The notes below the pieces were generated by a model, which searched no databases, was not told where the DNA came from, and saw only the letters and a program-made list of their open reading frames with translations. The translations under genes and the position numbers were made by a program. A DNA stretch of 64,000 nt from an uncultured delta proteobacterium. Lineage in GTDB: Bacteria > Myxococcota_A > Polyangia > Polyangiales > Polyangiaceae. The DNA is taken from the NCBI GenBank assembly GCA_903906315.1, contig CAIVJW010000094.1:24314-88313 (forward strand), given 5' to 3'. Below are positions 33,160-42,719 of this stretch, piece by piece; the first letter of the stretch is position 1; every line of letters starts with the position of its first letter.

Positions 33160-34521
33160 TCAGGCGAACGCGGCGAGCGCGTCGGCGAAGCGATCGAGGT
33201 CGGATCGTGAGTGGCGCTCGGTGACGGCCACGAGGAGCTCGCCCTTGTGGGCGGCATCGACGCGGCCGAGGTCGAAGCCCGCGAGGATGCCCTCGCCGGC
33301 GAGCGCCTCGACGAGGCGCGCGGCGTCGCCGCCGCGCACCCGCACGGCGAACTCGTTGAACGTCGGCGCGGCGTAGGGGACCGAGTAGCCGGGGAGCGCC
33401 GCGATCCGGCCCTTCAGGTACTCGGCCTTGGCGAGGCACTGCCGCGCGGCCTCGACGAAGCCGCGCTTGCCGAGCATGCACATCTTGATCGTCGCCGCCG
33501 TCGCGACGAGCCCGCTGTTCGTGCAGATGTTGCTCGTCGCACGCTCGCGCCGGATGTGCTGCTCGCGCGTGGCGAGCGTGAGCACGTACCCGCGCTTGCC
33601 GCTCTTGTCGGCCGTCTCGCCGACGAGGCGGCCGGGGATCTGCTGCAGGTAGCGTCGGTCGTTGCGGCACGCGAAGAGGCCGACGCCAGGGCCTCCGAAC
33701 TGCGGGGGCAGCCCGAGCGCCTGCCCCTCGCCGACGGCGATGTCGGCGCCGAGCGCGCCGGGGGATTCGAGCAGCGCGAGCGCGTACGGCTCTGTCGTCG
33801 CGGTGATGAGGAGCGCCCCCTTCGCGTGCGCGATCTCCGCGAGCTTGCGCAGATCGCCGACGCACCCGAGGAAGGTCGGGTAGCCGACGACCACGCCCGC
33901 GGTCTGGTCGGTGATCGCGGAGGCGAGCGTCGCCGCGTCGGGGGTGCCGTCGGCGCCTTCGTGCACGGTCGTGATCGAAGCTCGCCCCGTGCCGAGCCCC
34001 TGCACGTACGTCTCGACCGTCGCGAGGTACTCCGGCGGCACGCCGCCGCAGATGACCGTGTGCTCGCGCCCCGTGAGACGGCGCGCCATCAGCACGGCCT
34101 CCGCCGTCGCGCTCGCGCCGTCGTACATCGACGCATTCGCGATGGGCAGGCCGAGGATCTCGCTGATGATCGTCTGGAACTCGAAGATGACCTGCAGCGT
34201 GCCCTGAGCGACCTCGGGCTGGTACGGCGTGTACGCCGTGTAGAACTCGCTGCGCAGCAGGAGCTGGTCGGCGGCCGGCGGGAAGTGGTGGTCGTACGCG
34301 CCCGCGCCCAGGAACGACAGCATCGTGGCCGCGCGGTTCTTGCCGGCCAGCTCGGTGACGTGACGCATCAGCGAGACCTCGTCGAGCGCCGGGGCGAGCT
34401 CGAGCGGCCTGTGCATGCGCGCTTCGTCGGGGATCGAGTCGTAGAGCGCCGCGAGCGAGCCGACGCCGGACGCCTCGAGCATCGCCGCGATCTCCTCGGG
34501 CGTGTGGGGCAGGTAGCGCAT
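33160..34521 (-). CDS. gcvPA: Glycine dehydrogenase (decarboxylating) subunit 1, P-protein alpha
   Basis: 453 aa, the normal length for the split alpha subunit. It starts MRYLPHTPEEIAAMLEASGV, a clear GcvPA N-terminus. Further signatures are SFLGAGAYDHHFP, YTPYQPEVAQGTLQ and GEGQALGLPPQFGGPGVG. With subunit 2 (GcvPB, which supplies the PLP lysine) it decarboxylates glycine and transfers the aminomethyl group to lipoyl-GcvH. It is the last gene of gcvT-gcvH-gcvPA, 8 bases after gcvH. No gcvPB follows; the next gene is convergent. The beta subunit must therefore be encoded elsewhere. Confidence 0.96.
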   Translation of the reverse strand: MRYLPHTPEEIAAMLEASGVGSLAALYDSIPDEARMHRPLELAPALDEVSLMRHVTELAGKNRAATMLSFLGAGAYDHHFPPAADQLLLRSEFYTAYTPYQPEVAQGTLQVIFEFQTIISEILGLPIANASMYDGASATAEAVLMARRLTGREHTVICGGVPPEYLATVETYVQGLGTGRASITTVHEGADGTPDAATLASAITDQTAGVVVGYPTFLGCVGDLRKLAEIAHAKGALLITATTEPYALALLESPGALGADIAVGEGQALGLPPQFGGPGVGLFACRNDRRYLQQIPGRLVGETADKSGKRGYVLTLATREQHIRRERATSNICTNSGLVATAATIKMCMLGKRGFVEAARQCLAKAEYLKGRIAALPGYSVPYAAPTFNEFAVRVRGGDAARLVEALAGEGILAGFDLGRVDAAHKGELLVAVTERHSRSDLDRFADALAAFA

Positions 34522-34529
34522 GGCGAGGC

Positions 34530-34931
34530 TCAGTGACCGGCGGTCTTCAGGAGCTCGGCGTACGCCGCCGGATCCAGCAGCGCCTCGACCTCGGCCGGGC
34601 TCGACGGGGCGATCTCGATCATCCACGCCTTGTCCCACGGGTCCTCGTTCACGAGCTCAGGCCGCGTCTCGAGGTCCGGGTTCACGCGCGTGACCTTGCC
34701 CGCGATCGGGGCGAACAGGTCGCTCAGCGTCTTCACGCTCTCGATCGTGCCGAACGCTTTGCCCGCGGCGAGTGTGTCGCCCGCCTTCACGTCCAGGTTC
34801 ACCAGCGTGATGTCACCGAGCTGCTCGACCGCGAAGGCGCTGATGCCGATGAGGACACCGCCCTCGACCTGCTTCGCCCACTCGTGGTCCTTCGTGTACC
34901 GCCGGTCCGCCTTCACGTCGTCGTTCGCCAT
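34530..34931 (-). CDS. gcvH: Glycine cleavage system H protein
   Basis: 133 aa. The lipoylation site is in FGTIESVKTLSDLFAP (Lys67). The start RYTKDHEWAK and the stretch LGDITLVNLD are family hallmarks. GcvH shuttles the aminomethyl group between P and T proteins and electrons to the L protein. It lies between gcvT (18 bases upstream) and gcvPA (8 bases downstream) in one operon. Confidence 0.97.
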   Translation of the reverse strand: MANDDVKADRRYTKDHEWAKQVEGGVLIGISAFAVEQLGDITLVNLDVKAGDTLAAGKAFGTIESVKTLSDLFAPIAGKVTRVNPDLETRPELVNEDPWDKAWMIEIAPSSPAEVEALLDPAAYAELLKTAGH

Positions 34932-34949
34932 GCTCGTGTCTCCTCCGGC

Positions 34950-36071
34950 TCAGGCCCGCTTGTAGAAGGGCGTCTTCACGACGACCGCCTCGATGTTGCG
35001 TCCGCGGCAGTCGACCAGGAATCGGGTGCCGATCTCGGCCATCGACGCGGGCAGGTAGCCGAGGCCGATGTTCTTGCCGAGGGTCGGCGAGGGGCTACCG
35101 CTCGTGCAGACGCCGACGGCGCCGCCGCTCGCGTCGAGCAGGGGATAGCCATGCCGCGCGATGCCGCGCCCGACCATCTCGAAGCCGACGATCTTGCGCG
35201 CGAGGCCGGCTTCTTTGACCGACGCGAGCGCGTCCTTGCCCACGAAGTCGCGCTTGTGCAGCTTCACGATCCACCCCAGGCCGGCCTCGAGCGGGTTCGT
35301 CGTCTCGTCGATCTCGTTGCCGTACAGCGACAGGCGCGCCTCGAGCCGGAGCGTGTCGCGCGCGCCGAGCCCCGCGGGCTCGAGGCCGAGCGGACGGCCG
35401 ACGTCCACGAGGGTGCTCCAGAGCTTTGCGGCGTCCTCGGTCGGGCAGAAGATCTCCATGCCGTCTTCGCCGGTGTACCCGGTGCGCGCCACCGTGCACT
35501 TGACGCCCGCGAGCACCGCGTCGCGAAAGTGGAAGCTGCCGAGGCTGGCGAGAGCCGGGCCGTCGTCGCCGGCGAGCGCCGCGATCGCGTAGGCCTTCGG
35601 GCCCTGCATCGCGATGAGCGCGGTGCGGTCCGACGCGTCCTCGAACCCGCAGTGGTTCTCCGCGGCTGCGCGGAAGTGCGCGACGATCTTGTCGCGGTTC
35701 GACGCATTGCAGACGACGAGCCAGCGCGTCTGGGCGATGCGATAGACGATGAGGTCGTCGAGCACCGTGCCCTGCGCGTTGCACGCGCACGTGTAGAGCG
35801 CCTGGCCGTCCACGAGCTTCGCGGTGTCGCCCGTGACGAGGTACTCGACGACCGAGGCGGCGTGCTCGCCCTCGAGGAGGATCTCGCCCATGTGCGAGAC
35901 GTCGAAGAGCCCGGCCGCCGTGCGGACGGCCTTGTGCTCTTCGGTCAGCCCTTTGTACTGGACCGGCATCTCCCAGCCGGCGAAGGGGACGATGCGACCG
36001 CCGAGGCGGACGTGCTCGTCGAAGAGGGGGGTGCGTCGGAGGGGCGTGGTAGGCGCTTCGTCGTGCGACAC
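34950..36071 (-). CDS. gcvT: Glycine cleavage system aminomethyltransferase (T protein)
   Basis: 373 aa. A GTG at 36071 is chosen since the family N-terminus TPLFDEHVRLGGRIVPFAGW begins soon after; the longer open frame adds only basic residues. Signatures include MPVQYKGLTEEH, FDVSHMGEI, RTGYTGEDGMEIF and a C-terminal SPSPTLGKNIGLGYLP. It transfers the methylene from aminomethyl-GcvH to tetrahydrofolate, releasing ammonia. It is the first gene of gcvT-gcvH-gcvPA. The 100-base gap upstream to the next gene on the same strand may hold the promoter; no glycine riboswitch was seen. Confidence 0.96.
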   Translation of the reverse strand: MSHDEAPTTPLRRTPLFDEHVRLGGRIVPFAGWEMPVQYKGLTEEHKAVRTAAGLFDVSHMGEILLEGEHAASVVEYLVTGDTAKLVDGQALYTCACNAQGTVLDDLIVYRIAQTRWLVVCNASNRDKIVAHFRAAAENHCGFEDASDRTALIAMQGPKAYAIAALAGDDGPALASLGSFHFRDAVLAGVKCTVARTGYTGEDGMEIFCPTEDAAKLWSTLVDVGRPLGLEPAGLGARDTLRLEARLSLYGNEIDETTNPLEAGLGWIVKLHKRDFVGKDALASVKEAGLARKIVGFEMVGRGIARHGYPLLDASGGAVGVCTSGSPSPTLGKNIGLGYLPASMAEIGTRFLVDCRGRNIEAVVVKTPFYKRA

Positions 36072-36171
36072 GCTGCCCCGTCTAGTCCGATCCGCGAGCG
36101 AAGTCGATCTCCGCGCGGAGCCGGGTGTGCACGCGGACGTCACGCCGCGAGGCGCGCCCCCGAGCGTGGCC

Positions 36172-36693
36172 TCACCGCAGGTGGGTCGGGTCGAGCAGGC
36201 GACCGTCGGGCGACATCCCGACGGACTTCCAGGCGTCGTCCGGGGTCAGCCCCGCGGGCGCCGGGAGGCGCGACTCGTCCTTGACGAAGAGCTCGCAGCC
36301 TCCCCCCATGCTCGCGTTCACCTCGATGCGAAGCGGGGTCGGAGGCGCGCCCTTGACGGTCACCTCGGCGAAGACCGTCTTGACCGCGCCCGTCTCGACG
36401 TGGGCGCCCACGACGCGCTCGCGCACGTAGTTCGCCAGCTGCTCGGGGGTGAGGGGGCCCGAGGCGAAGACCTCGTCCGAGAAGCGCGCCGTGACCCGCA
36501 TTCGTCGCGGGATCGGGAGGCCAAACGCCTTCTCCGCGCCCTCGCCGAGCTCGTCCGGCCCGACCTGATCGACGTGCTTGGCCGCCGGGCCCGCGGGCGC
36601 GGTGGCTTCCGCGTCGTCGTGCGGCTGCTCCTTGGTGCGGCACCCGCCCGACATGCAGGCGAGCGCCGCGAGGAGTACCCCGGACCGAATCAT
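36172..36693 (-). CDS. Lipoprotein at the end of the minor pilin/PilY1 operon
   Basis: 173 aa. The start overlaps the pilY1 stop (ATGA). The signal ends in a lipobox (LACMSGGC). The mature part has no recognised domain; one stretch (MRVTARFSDEVFASGPLTPE) suggests an alpha/beta fold, and a single later Cys (GGGCELFVKD) is present. Translational coupling with pilY1 suggests it serves the same pilus-tip complex, possibly as an assembly or stability factor. Myxobacterial minor-pilin clusters are known to carry extra small proteins beside PilY1, but I cannot match this one to any of them. Confidence 0.75.
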   Translation of the reverse strand: MIRSGVLLAALACMSGGCRTKEQPHDDAEATAPAGPAAKHVDQVGPDELGEGAEKAFGLPIPRRMRVTARFSDEVFASGPLTPEQLANYVRERVVGAHVETGAVKTVFAEVTVKGAPPTPLRIEVNASMGGGCELFVKDESRLPAPAGLTPDDAWKSVGMSPDGRLLDPTHLR

Positions 36694-39600
36694 TCGACCA
36701 CGCTGGCCCACGAGTCCATTCTCGTCATTCGCTTGGGTGAAGCCAGCGACTTCGTGACCGTCGCGAGGGGTGCGTTGTTCTGCTTGGACCCGCCCTTGGC
36801 GCCGGTCTGGATGACCAGGGAGTAGCTCGCGTTGCTGGCCCCCTGCACGGCGGTGTGCGAGCCGACGTAGCCGTCGTTGGTGGTCGTCGTCGACAGGCAG
36901 CTCGGGGTCTGCGTGATCGCGACCCCGAACGGCGTGGCGCCCTTCATCGTCGCGTCGGTCCAGTAGGGCTTGGTCGTGGCCGGGGTGAGGTCCCAGCGTT
37001 CGAGCGGCTTCTGCGAGGTCTTGCCGGTCGGCGAGTCGTCGAGCAGGTAGTCGACCGCCCAGATGTAGCCCGTGCCGTCGCCGGCCACGGGATCGCACAC
37101 CGGGGCGCCCACGCCGTTCGGCGTGAAGACCGAGAAGTACGCCGTCGAGTTGAAGAGCGAGATCGGGCCGACGACGCGTGCCCCCGGTCCGCCCTTCAAC
37201 GTCGCGTCGGCGAGGTCGACGTGCCAATTCTCGGTCGTCTTGAACGCGCTCCCCAGGGGCTTCTCGAGGACCGACCAGACGCGCGTCTGGACGTTGATGT
37301 TCGATGTGAACATCTGCTGATCGCCCGTCGAGAACAGGATGACGGTGTTGCCGACCGAGTCCACGGAGAGCACGGGCGGCGTCGCGATCGGCTGGCCCGA
37401 GGTCGCCGAGTCCATCGTGGGCGGGTGGCCGTCCCACGCGATGCCCGCCGTCCACAGCGTCGGATCGGTCGACGAGAGGTCCAGCCTCCACAGCGTGCCG
37501 TCGGCGTCACCGATGTAGACGCGGTTCGCGACCTGGCCCGTGCCGTTCGGGAAGGCGACGGGGGTGCCGACGAACGGCGAGTCGAAGCCGACGAACTTCT
37601 TGCTGGTCGTCGAAGCCGCGAAGGCCGGGCCGTCCTCGGTCAGGACGCCGCCCACCGTGGACCGGCCGCGCAGGCTCATCAGCACCTTGCCGTCGCTGAG
37701 GCGCACGATGGTGACCGACCGCGACGGGTTGATCGCGTTGGCCGCGCCCCAGCACCGCACAGAGGCCCTCGGCGCGATGCCGACGTTCGCGAGGCTCAGG
37801 TTCTTGTTCGTGTCGCTGGTGTCACGAAGGCACGATCCGGCTGCGACCGGGGCGGTGCCGCCGGGGAGTATGGCGACGGCCACCTCCTGGATGTCGGCGC
37901 CGTCCTTGAGCGTGATGGTCGCGATGGTCGGCTGCGGGACCGTGTCGCCGAAGAGCTTTGCTCCCGCGGCATCGGTCGAGATCTGCCAGAGGAACTGCGG
38001 CGCCTTCGGGTCCGTGACGTCGAGCGCGTAGTAGAAGCCACCGGAGGGGCTCTGACCCGAGCCGCCGACGAGCACCGTGTTCCACACGAGCGTGCCGCTG
38101 TTGATGGCGAGCGCCCTCGATCGGGTGAACACGACGTCGCGGATGACCGGCGCGCCGTCGAGGAGGAGCGTCTGGTTGTCCACGCTGCCGAGGAGGCTGG
38201 GCAGGACGGCGGGCGGCACGAACGAGAAGACCTCGTTGCGCGTCGGGCCACCGGGGCCGGCGTTCGGGGTGTAGCCGACCTCGTTGGCGCCGACCACGAA
38301 GCCGTGCAGCTGACCGTCGGTCGTCGCCGTGAACAGGCTGAGCGGCCGGGTCGCGACGACCTGCTGGTGGGCGTTCAGGACGGGCGTCTTGTACGTCGTG
38401 GCGAACGCCGAGTACGACTCGTCGCGCACGAACTCGCGTGGCGGGCCCGACAGCGAGGGCGTGGAGTGATAGACGGCGCCGAGCAGGCTGCACGTCTTGC
38501 CCGCCGGGCAGTTCGCCTTCAGGCGCGTGGAGCCGGCCGCGCCGACGTTCCAGCCGATGACCTTCTGCGTGCAGGTGGCCGCGCTGCCGCTGTTGTAGAG
38601 CGACAGGCACGTCGGGGCGTTGGCGGCGATGGCGAGCGCGCCCGGGAACGCGCTCATGTTCGACGCGAAGAGGTCGGGCGTCGTCGGCGACGTCACGGTG
38701 CCGGTGTAGAGGCCGAGGCCGTCGTCGACCGCGACCTGGGCGAACTTCGGGCGGATCGAGCGTTCCGAGCGGATCAGCCCGTTCGCGTCGGCGTTGCCGA
38801 CGACGGTGAAGATCTGGCGCAAGGCGCCCTGGCCGGAGTCGAGGTTCGCCCTGAAGTCGTCGCCCGAGGCGGGGTCGACGCTCGCCATGGTGGCGTTCAG
38901 GTTGGCGTCGCAGACCCAGCGCTTGCGGACCAGGTTGCCCACCCAGAGCGACGACCCGACCGCGGGCGTGAACCCGGCGAGGAACTGGTAGCTCACCGCG
39001 CCGGCGTTGCCGCCGCCGTTGAGGCCGACGTTGACGCTCCCGCCGGCCACGTTCACCGGCATCGTGCGTGACGTCGCGCTCGTTGCGATCTGCGCGAGGA
39101 CCGCGGCGAGGGCGGACTTGAGGTTGGCCTTGTCCGCGGCGAAGTACGCGCCGCAGCTCGCCGCGTCGGCGCACGCCGGCATCGCCGACGGGTGACCTTG
39201 CATGGCGATGCGGAACATGTTGCAGCAGCCCTGCAGCGTCAGGTCGACCGGCTTGTCGCAGACGCCGCCCGCGTTGAAGTCCGTGGGCTTGAGCGCCTTG
39301 CAGTCGACGGCGACGTTCGCGTTGCTCTTTGCGGCCGTCAGGCCGAACGCCACGGTGAACACCTTGACCGCCTGGCTCACGGCCGCCGGATGCGCGATGT
39401 CGTAGGCGTAGTCCCAGGCGTACTTGTTCTGACCGTAGGGGCAGACGCCGTTCGGGTTGCCGGCGTTGTTGCACACCGGCATGAGGTCGAGGTTCGGCGC
39501 GCCGTCGGACATCAGGATGATGAACGTCTTGCGGCAGCCGGCCTGCCAGTACGGATCGCCTGCGGCGCCCGACGGGCCGAACTGCTTGCCCGTCGCCGGG

Positions 39601-40529
39601 TTGACCATCGTGTCGTCGAACAGGAACGTCTTCGCGTCGGACAGCATGCCGATGAGCGGAGTGGCGCCGTACGGGCGGATCGCGATGAGCTCCTGCTCGA
39701 CCCGCGAGTTCTGCGCCATCACGTCCTGAACCGTCGCGTTCGGCTCCGGGAAGCCGAGCAGTCGCCCCTCCCACGGAGGCGCGGCGGGGTTGCGGAAGCC
39801 GACCTCGAAGTTTGCGAGCGCGCAGTTCGGCGGGCGGCCCTGCGCCGGCGCCCCGCCGTTGTTCCAGTTCAGGAAGTAGCTCCAGTGCCCGAGCATGCCC
39901 GTCGCGGGCACGACCGCGTTGGCCGCGGCGCCCGTGCCCGCGTCGGGGAGCGTATCGAACGTGCCGATGCCGAAGCGGATCTGGTCCTTGAATGTGTCGA
40001 TGATGCCGTTGGCCTGTTGCGACCACGTGGCGCACGCGCCGCCGTAGTTCGGCCCGTGGAACTTGATCGCGTTCGCGGGCCAGTCGTACCAGTTGACCGG
40101 CATGTCACCCGGCGCCGGGCCGCAGCCGTTCGAGAGCATGCGGTGGTGCGTCAGGTAGTAGTCCGCGTCGTAGGGCGCGGTGCCGCCGCCGTAGGGCGGG
40201 ATGGCGTACTCCTTCTTGAAGTTCGCCGAGCTGCGGTCGAGCGCCTCGCAGGAGTAGTTGTCGATGTCGCCCGAGAGGACCTGCACCAGCGTCGCCCACT
40301 TGTTCGGCGTCGTCGCCACGCCGGGCGTGCATGTCGACGTGGCGGCGTTCACCGGATCCTCCGGCGCCTTGTCGTTCGGCATGTTCTCCATCGACCCCGA
40401 GGTGTCGAGGAGCAGCAGCACGTTCGGGATCGGCGGGTTGATGTCCGACTGGGCGATCGCCGAGCCGCTGGAGAGCCCCGCGACGACGGCCGCGGAGGTC
40501 ACGAGGAGGGACTTGCAGAACCTTCGCAT
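36690..40529 (-). CDS. pilY1: PilY1-type pilus tip adhesin
   Basis: 1279 aa with a signal peptide ending SSGSAIAQ. A von Willebrand A domain begins at once (VLLLLDTSGSM, the MIDAS site) and runs through about residue 480, with TFIILMSDGAPN as the third metal segment. The C-terminal 700 residues are PilY1-like beta-propeller repeats, including VYIGDADGTLWRLDLSSTDP. PilY1 sits at the tip of type IV pili, primes assembly with minor pilins and mediates adhesion and surface sensing. It follows pilX by 9 bases, and AGGAG precedes its ATG. It contains many cysteines, for example GCCNMF and CADAASCGAYF, consistent with a disulfide-rich exported protein. Confidence 0.92.
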   Translation of the reverse strand: MRRFCKSLLVTSAAVVAGLSSGSAIAQSDINPPIPNVLLLLDTSGSMENMPNDKAPEDPVNAATSTCTPGVATTPNKWATLVQVLSGDIDNYSCEALDRSSANFKKEYAIPPYGGGTAPYDADYYLTHHRMLSNGCGPAPGDMPVNWYDWPANAIKFHGPNYGGACATWSQQANGIIDTFKDQIRFGIGTFDTLPDAGTGAAANAVVPATGMLGHWSYFLNWNNGGAPAQGRPPNCALANFEVGFRNPAAPPWEGRLLGFPEPNATVQDVMAQNSRVEQELIAIRPYGATPLIGMLSDAKTFLFDDTMVNPATGKQFGPSGAAGDPYWQAGCRKTFIILMSDGAPNLDLMPVCNNAGNPNGVCPYGQNKYAWDYAYDIAHPAAVSQAVKVFTVAFGLTAAKSNANVAVDCKALKPTDFNAGGVCDKPVDLTLQGCCNMFRIAMQGHPSAMPACADAASCGAYFAADKANLKSALAAVLAQIATSATSRTMPVNVAGGSVNVGLNGGGNAGAVSYQFLAGFTPAVGSSLWVGNLVRKRWVCDANLNATMASVDPASGDDFRANLDSGQGALRQIFTVVGNADANGLIRSERSIRPKFAQVAVDDGLGLYTGTVTSPTTPDLFASNMSAFPGALAIAANAPTCLSLYNSGSAATCTQKVIGWNVGAAGSTRLKANCPAGKTCSLLGAVYHSTPSLSGPPREFVRDESYSAFATTYKTPVLNAHQQVVATRPLSLFTATTDGQLHGFVVGANEVGYTPNAGPGGPTRNEVFSFVPPAVLPSLLGSVDNQTLLLDGAPVIRDVVFTRSRALAINSGTLVWNTVLVGGSGQSPSGGFYYALDVTDPKAPQFLWQISTDAAGAKLFGDTVPQPTIATITLKDGADIQEVAVAILPGGTAPVAAGSCLRDTSDTNKNLSLANVGIAPRASVRCWGAANAINPSRSVTIVRLSDGKVLMSLRGRSTVGGVLTEDGPAFAASTTSKKFVGFDSPFVGTPVAFPNGTGQVANRVYIGDADGTLWRLDLSSTDPTLWTAGIAWDGHPPTMDSATSGQPIATPPVLSVDSVGNTVILFSTGDQQMFTSNINVQTRVWSVLEKPLGSAFKTTENWHVDLADATLKGGPGARVVGPISLFNSTAYFSVFTPNGVGAPVCDPVAGDGTGYIWAVDYLLDDSPTGKTSQKPLERWDLTPATTKPYWTDATMKGATPFGVAITQTPSCLSTTTTNDGYVGSHTAVQGASNASYSLVIQTGAKGGSKQNNAPLATVTKSLASPKRMTRMDSWASVVE

Positions 40530-40538
40530 GGCGTGCTC

Positions 40539-41273
40539 CTACAGCTTGGCGGGGAGGGGTCCCACGATGACGTGGGCCCGGGATAGCTCTTGGCTCGCGA
40601 CGAGCGCGCCGGTCTTGTCGCTCAGGGAGAGGAACGAGTTCTTGTCGTCTTGCGAGCCCGCGACCGGGTTCGGCATGACCAGGCCCGTGGCGGAGAGGGT
40701 CACCATGTAGAACGACATCGCTGCGCCACCCGATCCGGCGACGTCGGCGCCCGCGACGGGGCTCGCGACGGGGCTGAGGTCGGTGATCTCGATCGAGAAG
40801 TTCGCGACGTTGTCGGCGCGCCCGAGGCTGCCCGGGACCGACCCGTTGGTGTTGACCAGGAACGAGGCGGCCTGCGGCTGCGCCTTGAGGATGCGCTCGA
40901 GGTCCGCCTTGGTCAGCTTGAGGCAGGTCTTGGTGGGGACCTTGAGCAGCGACTGACACTCGGTGGCGCCGGCGTTGTTGCCCGTGCTCGAGTTCGACAG
41001 GAGCTGGATGTAGGCGGCCTGCCGCTCCGATGCGAGCTCGGCGAACGCGCTCTGCATCGCGTACTCCGTCACGTAGTGGGTTTGGGACATCTGTCGCATC
41101 GACCCGGCGGCGGCCGTGGTCAGCGACGCCGCGCGCGTCGCGAAGATGCCGATGCCGCTCAGCATCATGATCACCAGGACGACGACCATCACGGCCATGC
41201 CGCGCTGCCCGCGTCGTGCGCGCGAGCGCCGCAAGGCTGACGTCCGAGAGGTGCGGAAGCCCCAGGTCACCAT
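40539..41273 (-). CDS. pilX: PilX-like minor pilin
   Basis: 244 aa. A basic N-terminus (ARRGQRGMAVMVVVLVIMML) runs into the single hydrophobic helix; the cleavage site resembles the PilX type, with RG before M rather than a canonical GFTLIE. A Ca-site-free soluble domain follows with two cysteines (TECQSLL and TCLKL). The position between pilW and pilY1, with a 7-base overlap with pilW, is diagnostic. It should be part of the priming complex at the pilus tip. Confidence 0.82.
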   Translation of the reverse strand: MVTWGFRTSRTSALRRSRARRGQRGMAVMVVVLVIMMLSGIGIFATRAASLTTAAAGSMRQMSQTHYVTEYAMQSAFAELASERQAAYIQLLSNSSTGNNAGATECQSLLKVPTKTCLKLTKADLERILKAQPQAASFLVNTNGSVPGSLGRADNVANFSIEITDLSPVASPVAGADVAGSGGAAMSFYMVTLSATGLVMPNPVAGSQDDKNSFLSLSDKTGALVASQELSRAHVIVGPLPAKL

Positions 41274-42718
41274 ACGATCCCCATCTGGTTCGGCAGCGCG
41301 ACGTCGGCGTACTGGGTGCGCACGCGGGCGAAGCGAGTCTTCGACCCGAAGGTCGCGCTCGTCGAGACGTTGTATCGGCTGCGGCGCCCGTCCGCGCCGT
41401 AGCACTTGGTGTCGCCGGTCGCGAGCGTGGGCGTGCAGACCTGGCCGGGGAAGAACGGCGCGTCGGTCTCCCGGTCCGGTGCGCGCGTGCGCGTGCTGAG
41501 CCGCACCTGCACGGTGCGGATGCGCTCGGGCATCGCGGTCGCGACCGTCGGATCCGCGGCCACCGTGTAGACGTTCCCGGTCTCGGGGTTGGTGATCGGC
41601 AACCGGAGCAGGCCCGTGCCGCCGTTCATGCCGAGGCCGGGGTCGCCGCCGGGGGCCGCGCCGCCGACGGTGCCGATGATCTCGAGGCCGAACTTCAGGT
41701 CGACCGCGTACTCGGCGACGATCTCGAGCGTCCCGACCATCGGCCCGCCGGTGTCGAACGCGATCTCCTCGCGGACGAGCTCGGTGCGGAAGTCGTCGCC
41801 GGTGACCGAGTTGCGCGCGGCATCCTGAGCGGACTTCACGAGCTCCGTGTAGACGTTGCCGGCGACGAGCGTCTGCATCGAGCGGATGTCGTACTGGATC
41901 CGCGACACCGGGTTGACCAGGCACCCGACGCAGAATCCGCTGAAGCCGCAGGTCGTCGCCGGCGTCTTCTGCGCGAGGGCCGGGGTCGCCGCGAGCGCGA
42001 TGTACGGCTGCCCGCCGTTGAGGTTGTACGACGCGATGAGGCCGTATTCCTGGCCGCCGGACTGGTCGACGATGCGCAGGGCGCGGCCTGCCCGGAAGGC
42101 CATCGAGAGCGCATCGGCGCCCGCGCCTGCCGCCGCGACCGCGTCGAGGTTCGCCTGCGAGCGCCAGTACGCGGCCGAGTTCGGCTGGAGGTACACGCTG
42201 AAGCCGCCGCCTGCGCCCGGGACGATCGCCTGCACCGGGAACTGCTCGGTCGTGCCGAACGTGCCGACGATCGAGATCCGATCGGGCATGAAGTTGTTCA
42301 TCACGTTGACCGGCAGGCCCGTCGGATCCGTGAGCGATCCGCGCTGCGTGATCGTCACGCCGGCCATCCGGCCGAGCCCGTTGGCGATGTTCGGGAGCGC
42401 GCCGTTCGTGCACACGGCGCGGTCCTTGGGGCGGCCGTCGGCGGCCGGCGCGATGTTCGCCGACGCCATGAACGAGGCGCGCTGGATGTCCGCGACGAGC
42501 CGGTTCATGCCCATCGAGACGGCGAGCTGCGCGGTCGAGACGCGAGCCTCGTTCTGGAAGAACCGCGAGGCGCCCTTCGACAGCAGGAACGCGGACATCG
42601 TGACCATCATGGCGGCGACCATGGCGATCATGAGCTCGATCAGCGTGAAGCCACGGCTCGCGCGGAGCGATCGCGCGATCGGGCGGGGCGACGGCGTGGG
42701 GCGCGGGGGGGTCGGCAT
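41267..42718 (-). CDS. pilW: PilW-like minor pilin
   Basis: 483 aa with a prepilin leader and cleavage motif (RGFTLIELMIAMVAAMMVTM), processed by PilD. It is large for a minor pilin, with a beta-rich body and paired cysteines (TTCGFSGFCVGC; QVCTP...TKCYG). PilW forms part of the tip-priming complex with PilV, PilX, FimU and PilY1. One base separates it from pilV upstream and it overlaps pilX downstream. Confidence 0.87.
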   Translation of the reverse strand: MPTPPRPTPSPRPIARSLRASRGFTLIELMIAMVAAMMVTMSAFLLSKGASRFFQNEARVSTAQLAVSMGMNRLVADIQRASFMASANIAPAADGRPKDRAVCTNGALPNIANGLGRMAGVTITQRGSLTDPTGLPVNVMNNFMPDRISIVGTFGTTEQFPVQAIVPGAGGGFSVYLQPNSAAYWRSQANLDAVAAAGAGADALSMAFRAGRALRIVDQSGGQEYGLIASYNLNGGQPYIALAATPALAQKTPATTCGFSGFCVGCLVNPVSRIQYDIRSMQTLVAGNVYTELVKSAQDAARNSVTGDDFRTELVREEIAFDTGGPMVGTLEIVAEYAVDLKFGLEIIGTVGGAAPGGDPGLGMNGGTGLLRLPITNPETGNVYTVAADPTVATAMPERIRTVQVRLSTRTRAPDRETDAPFFPGQVCTPTLATGDTKCYGADGRRSRYNVSTSATFGSKTRFARVRTQYADVALPNQMGIVW

Positions 42719-42719
42719 C

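Noticed and set aside
36072..36171. A glycine riboswitch upstream of gcvT
   Set aside because: The gap is only 100 bases and shows no tandem aptamer-like pattern.
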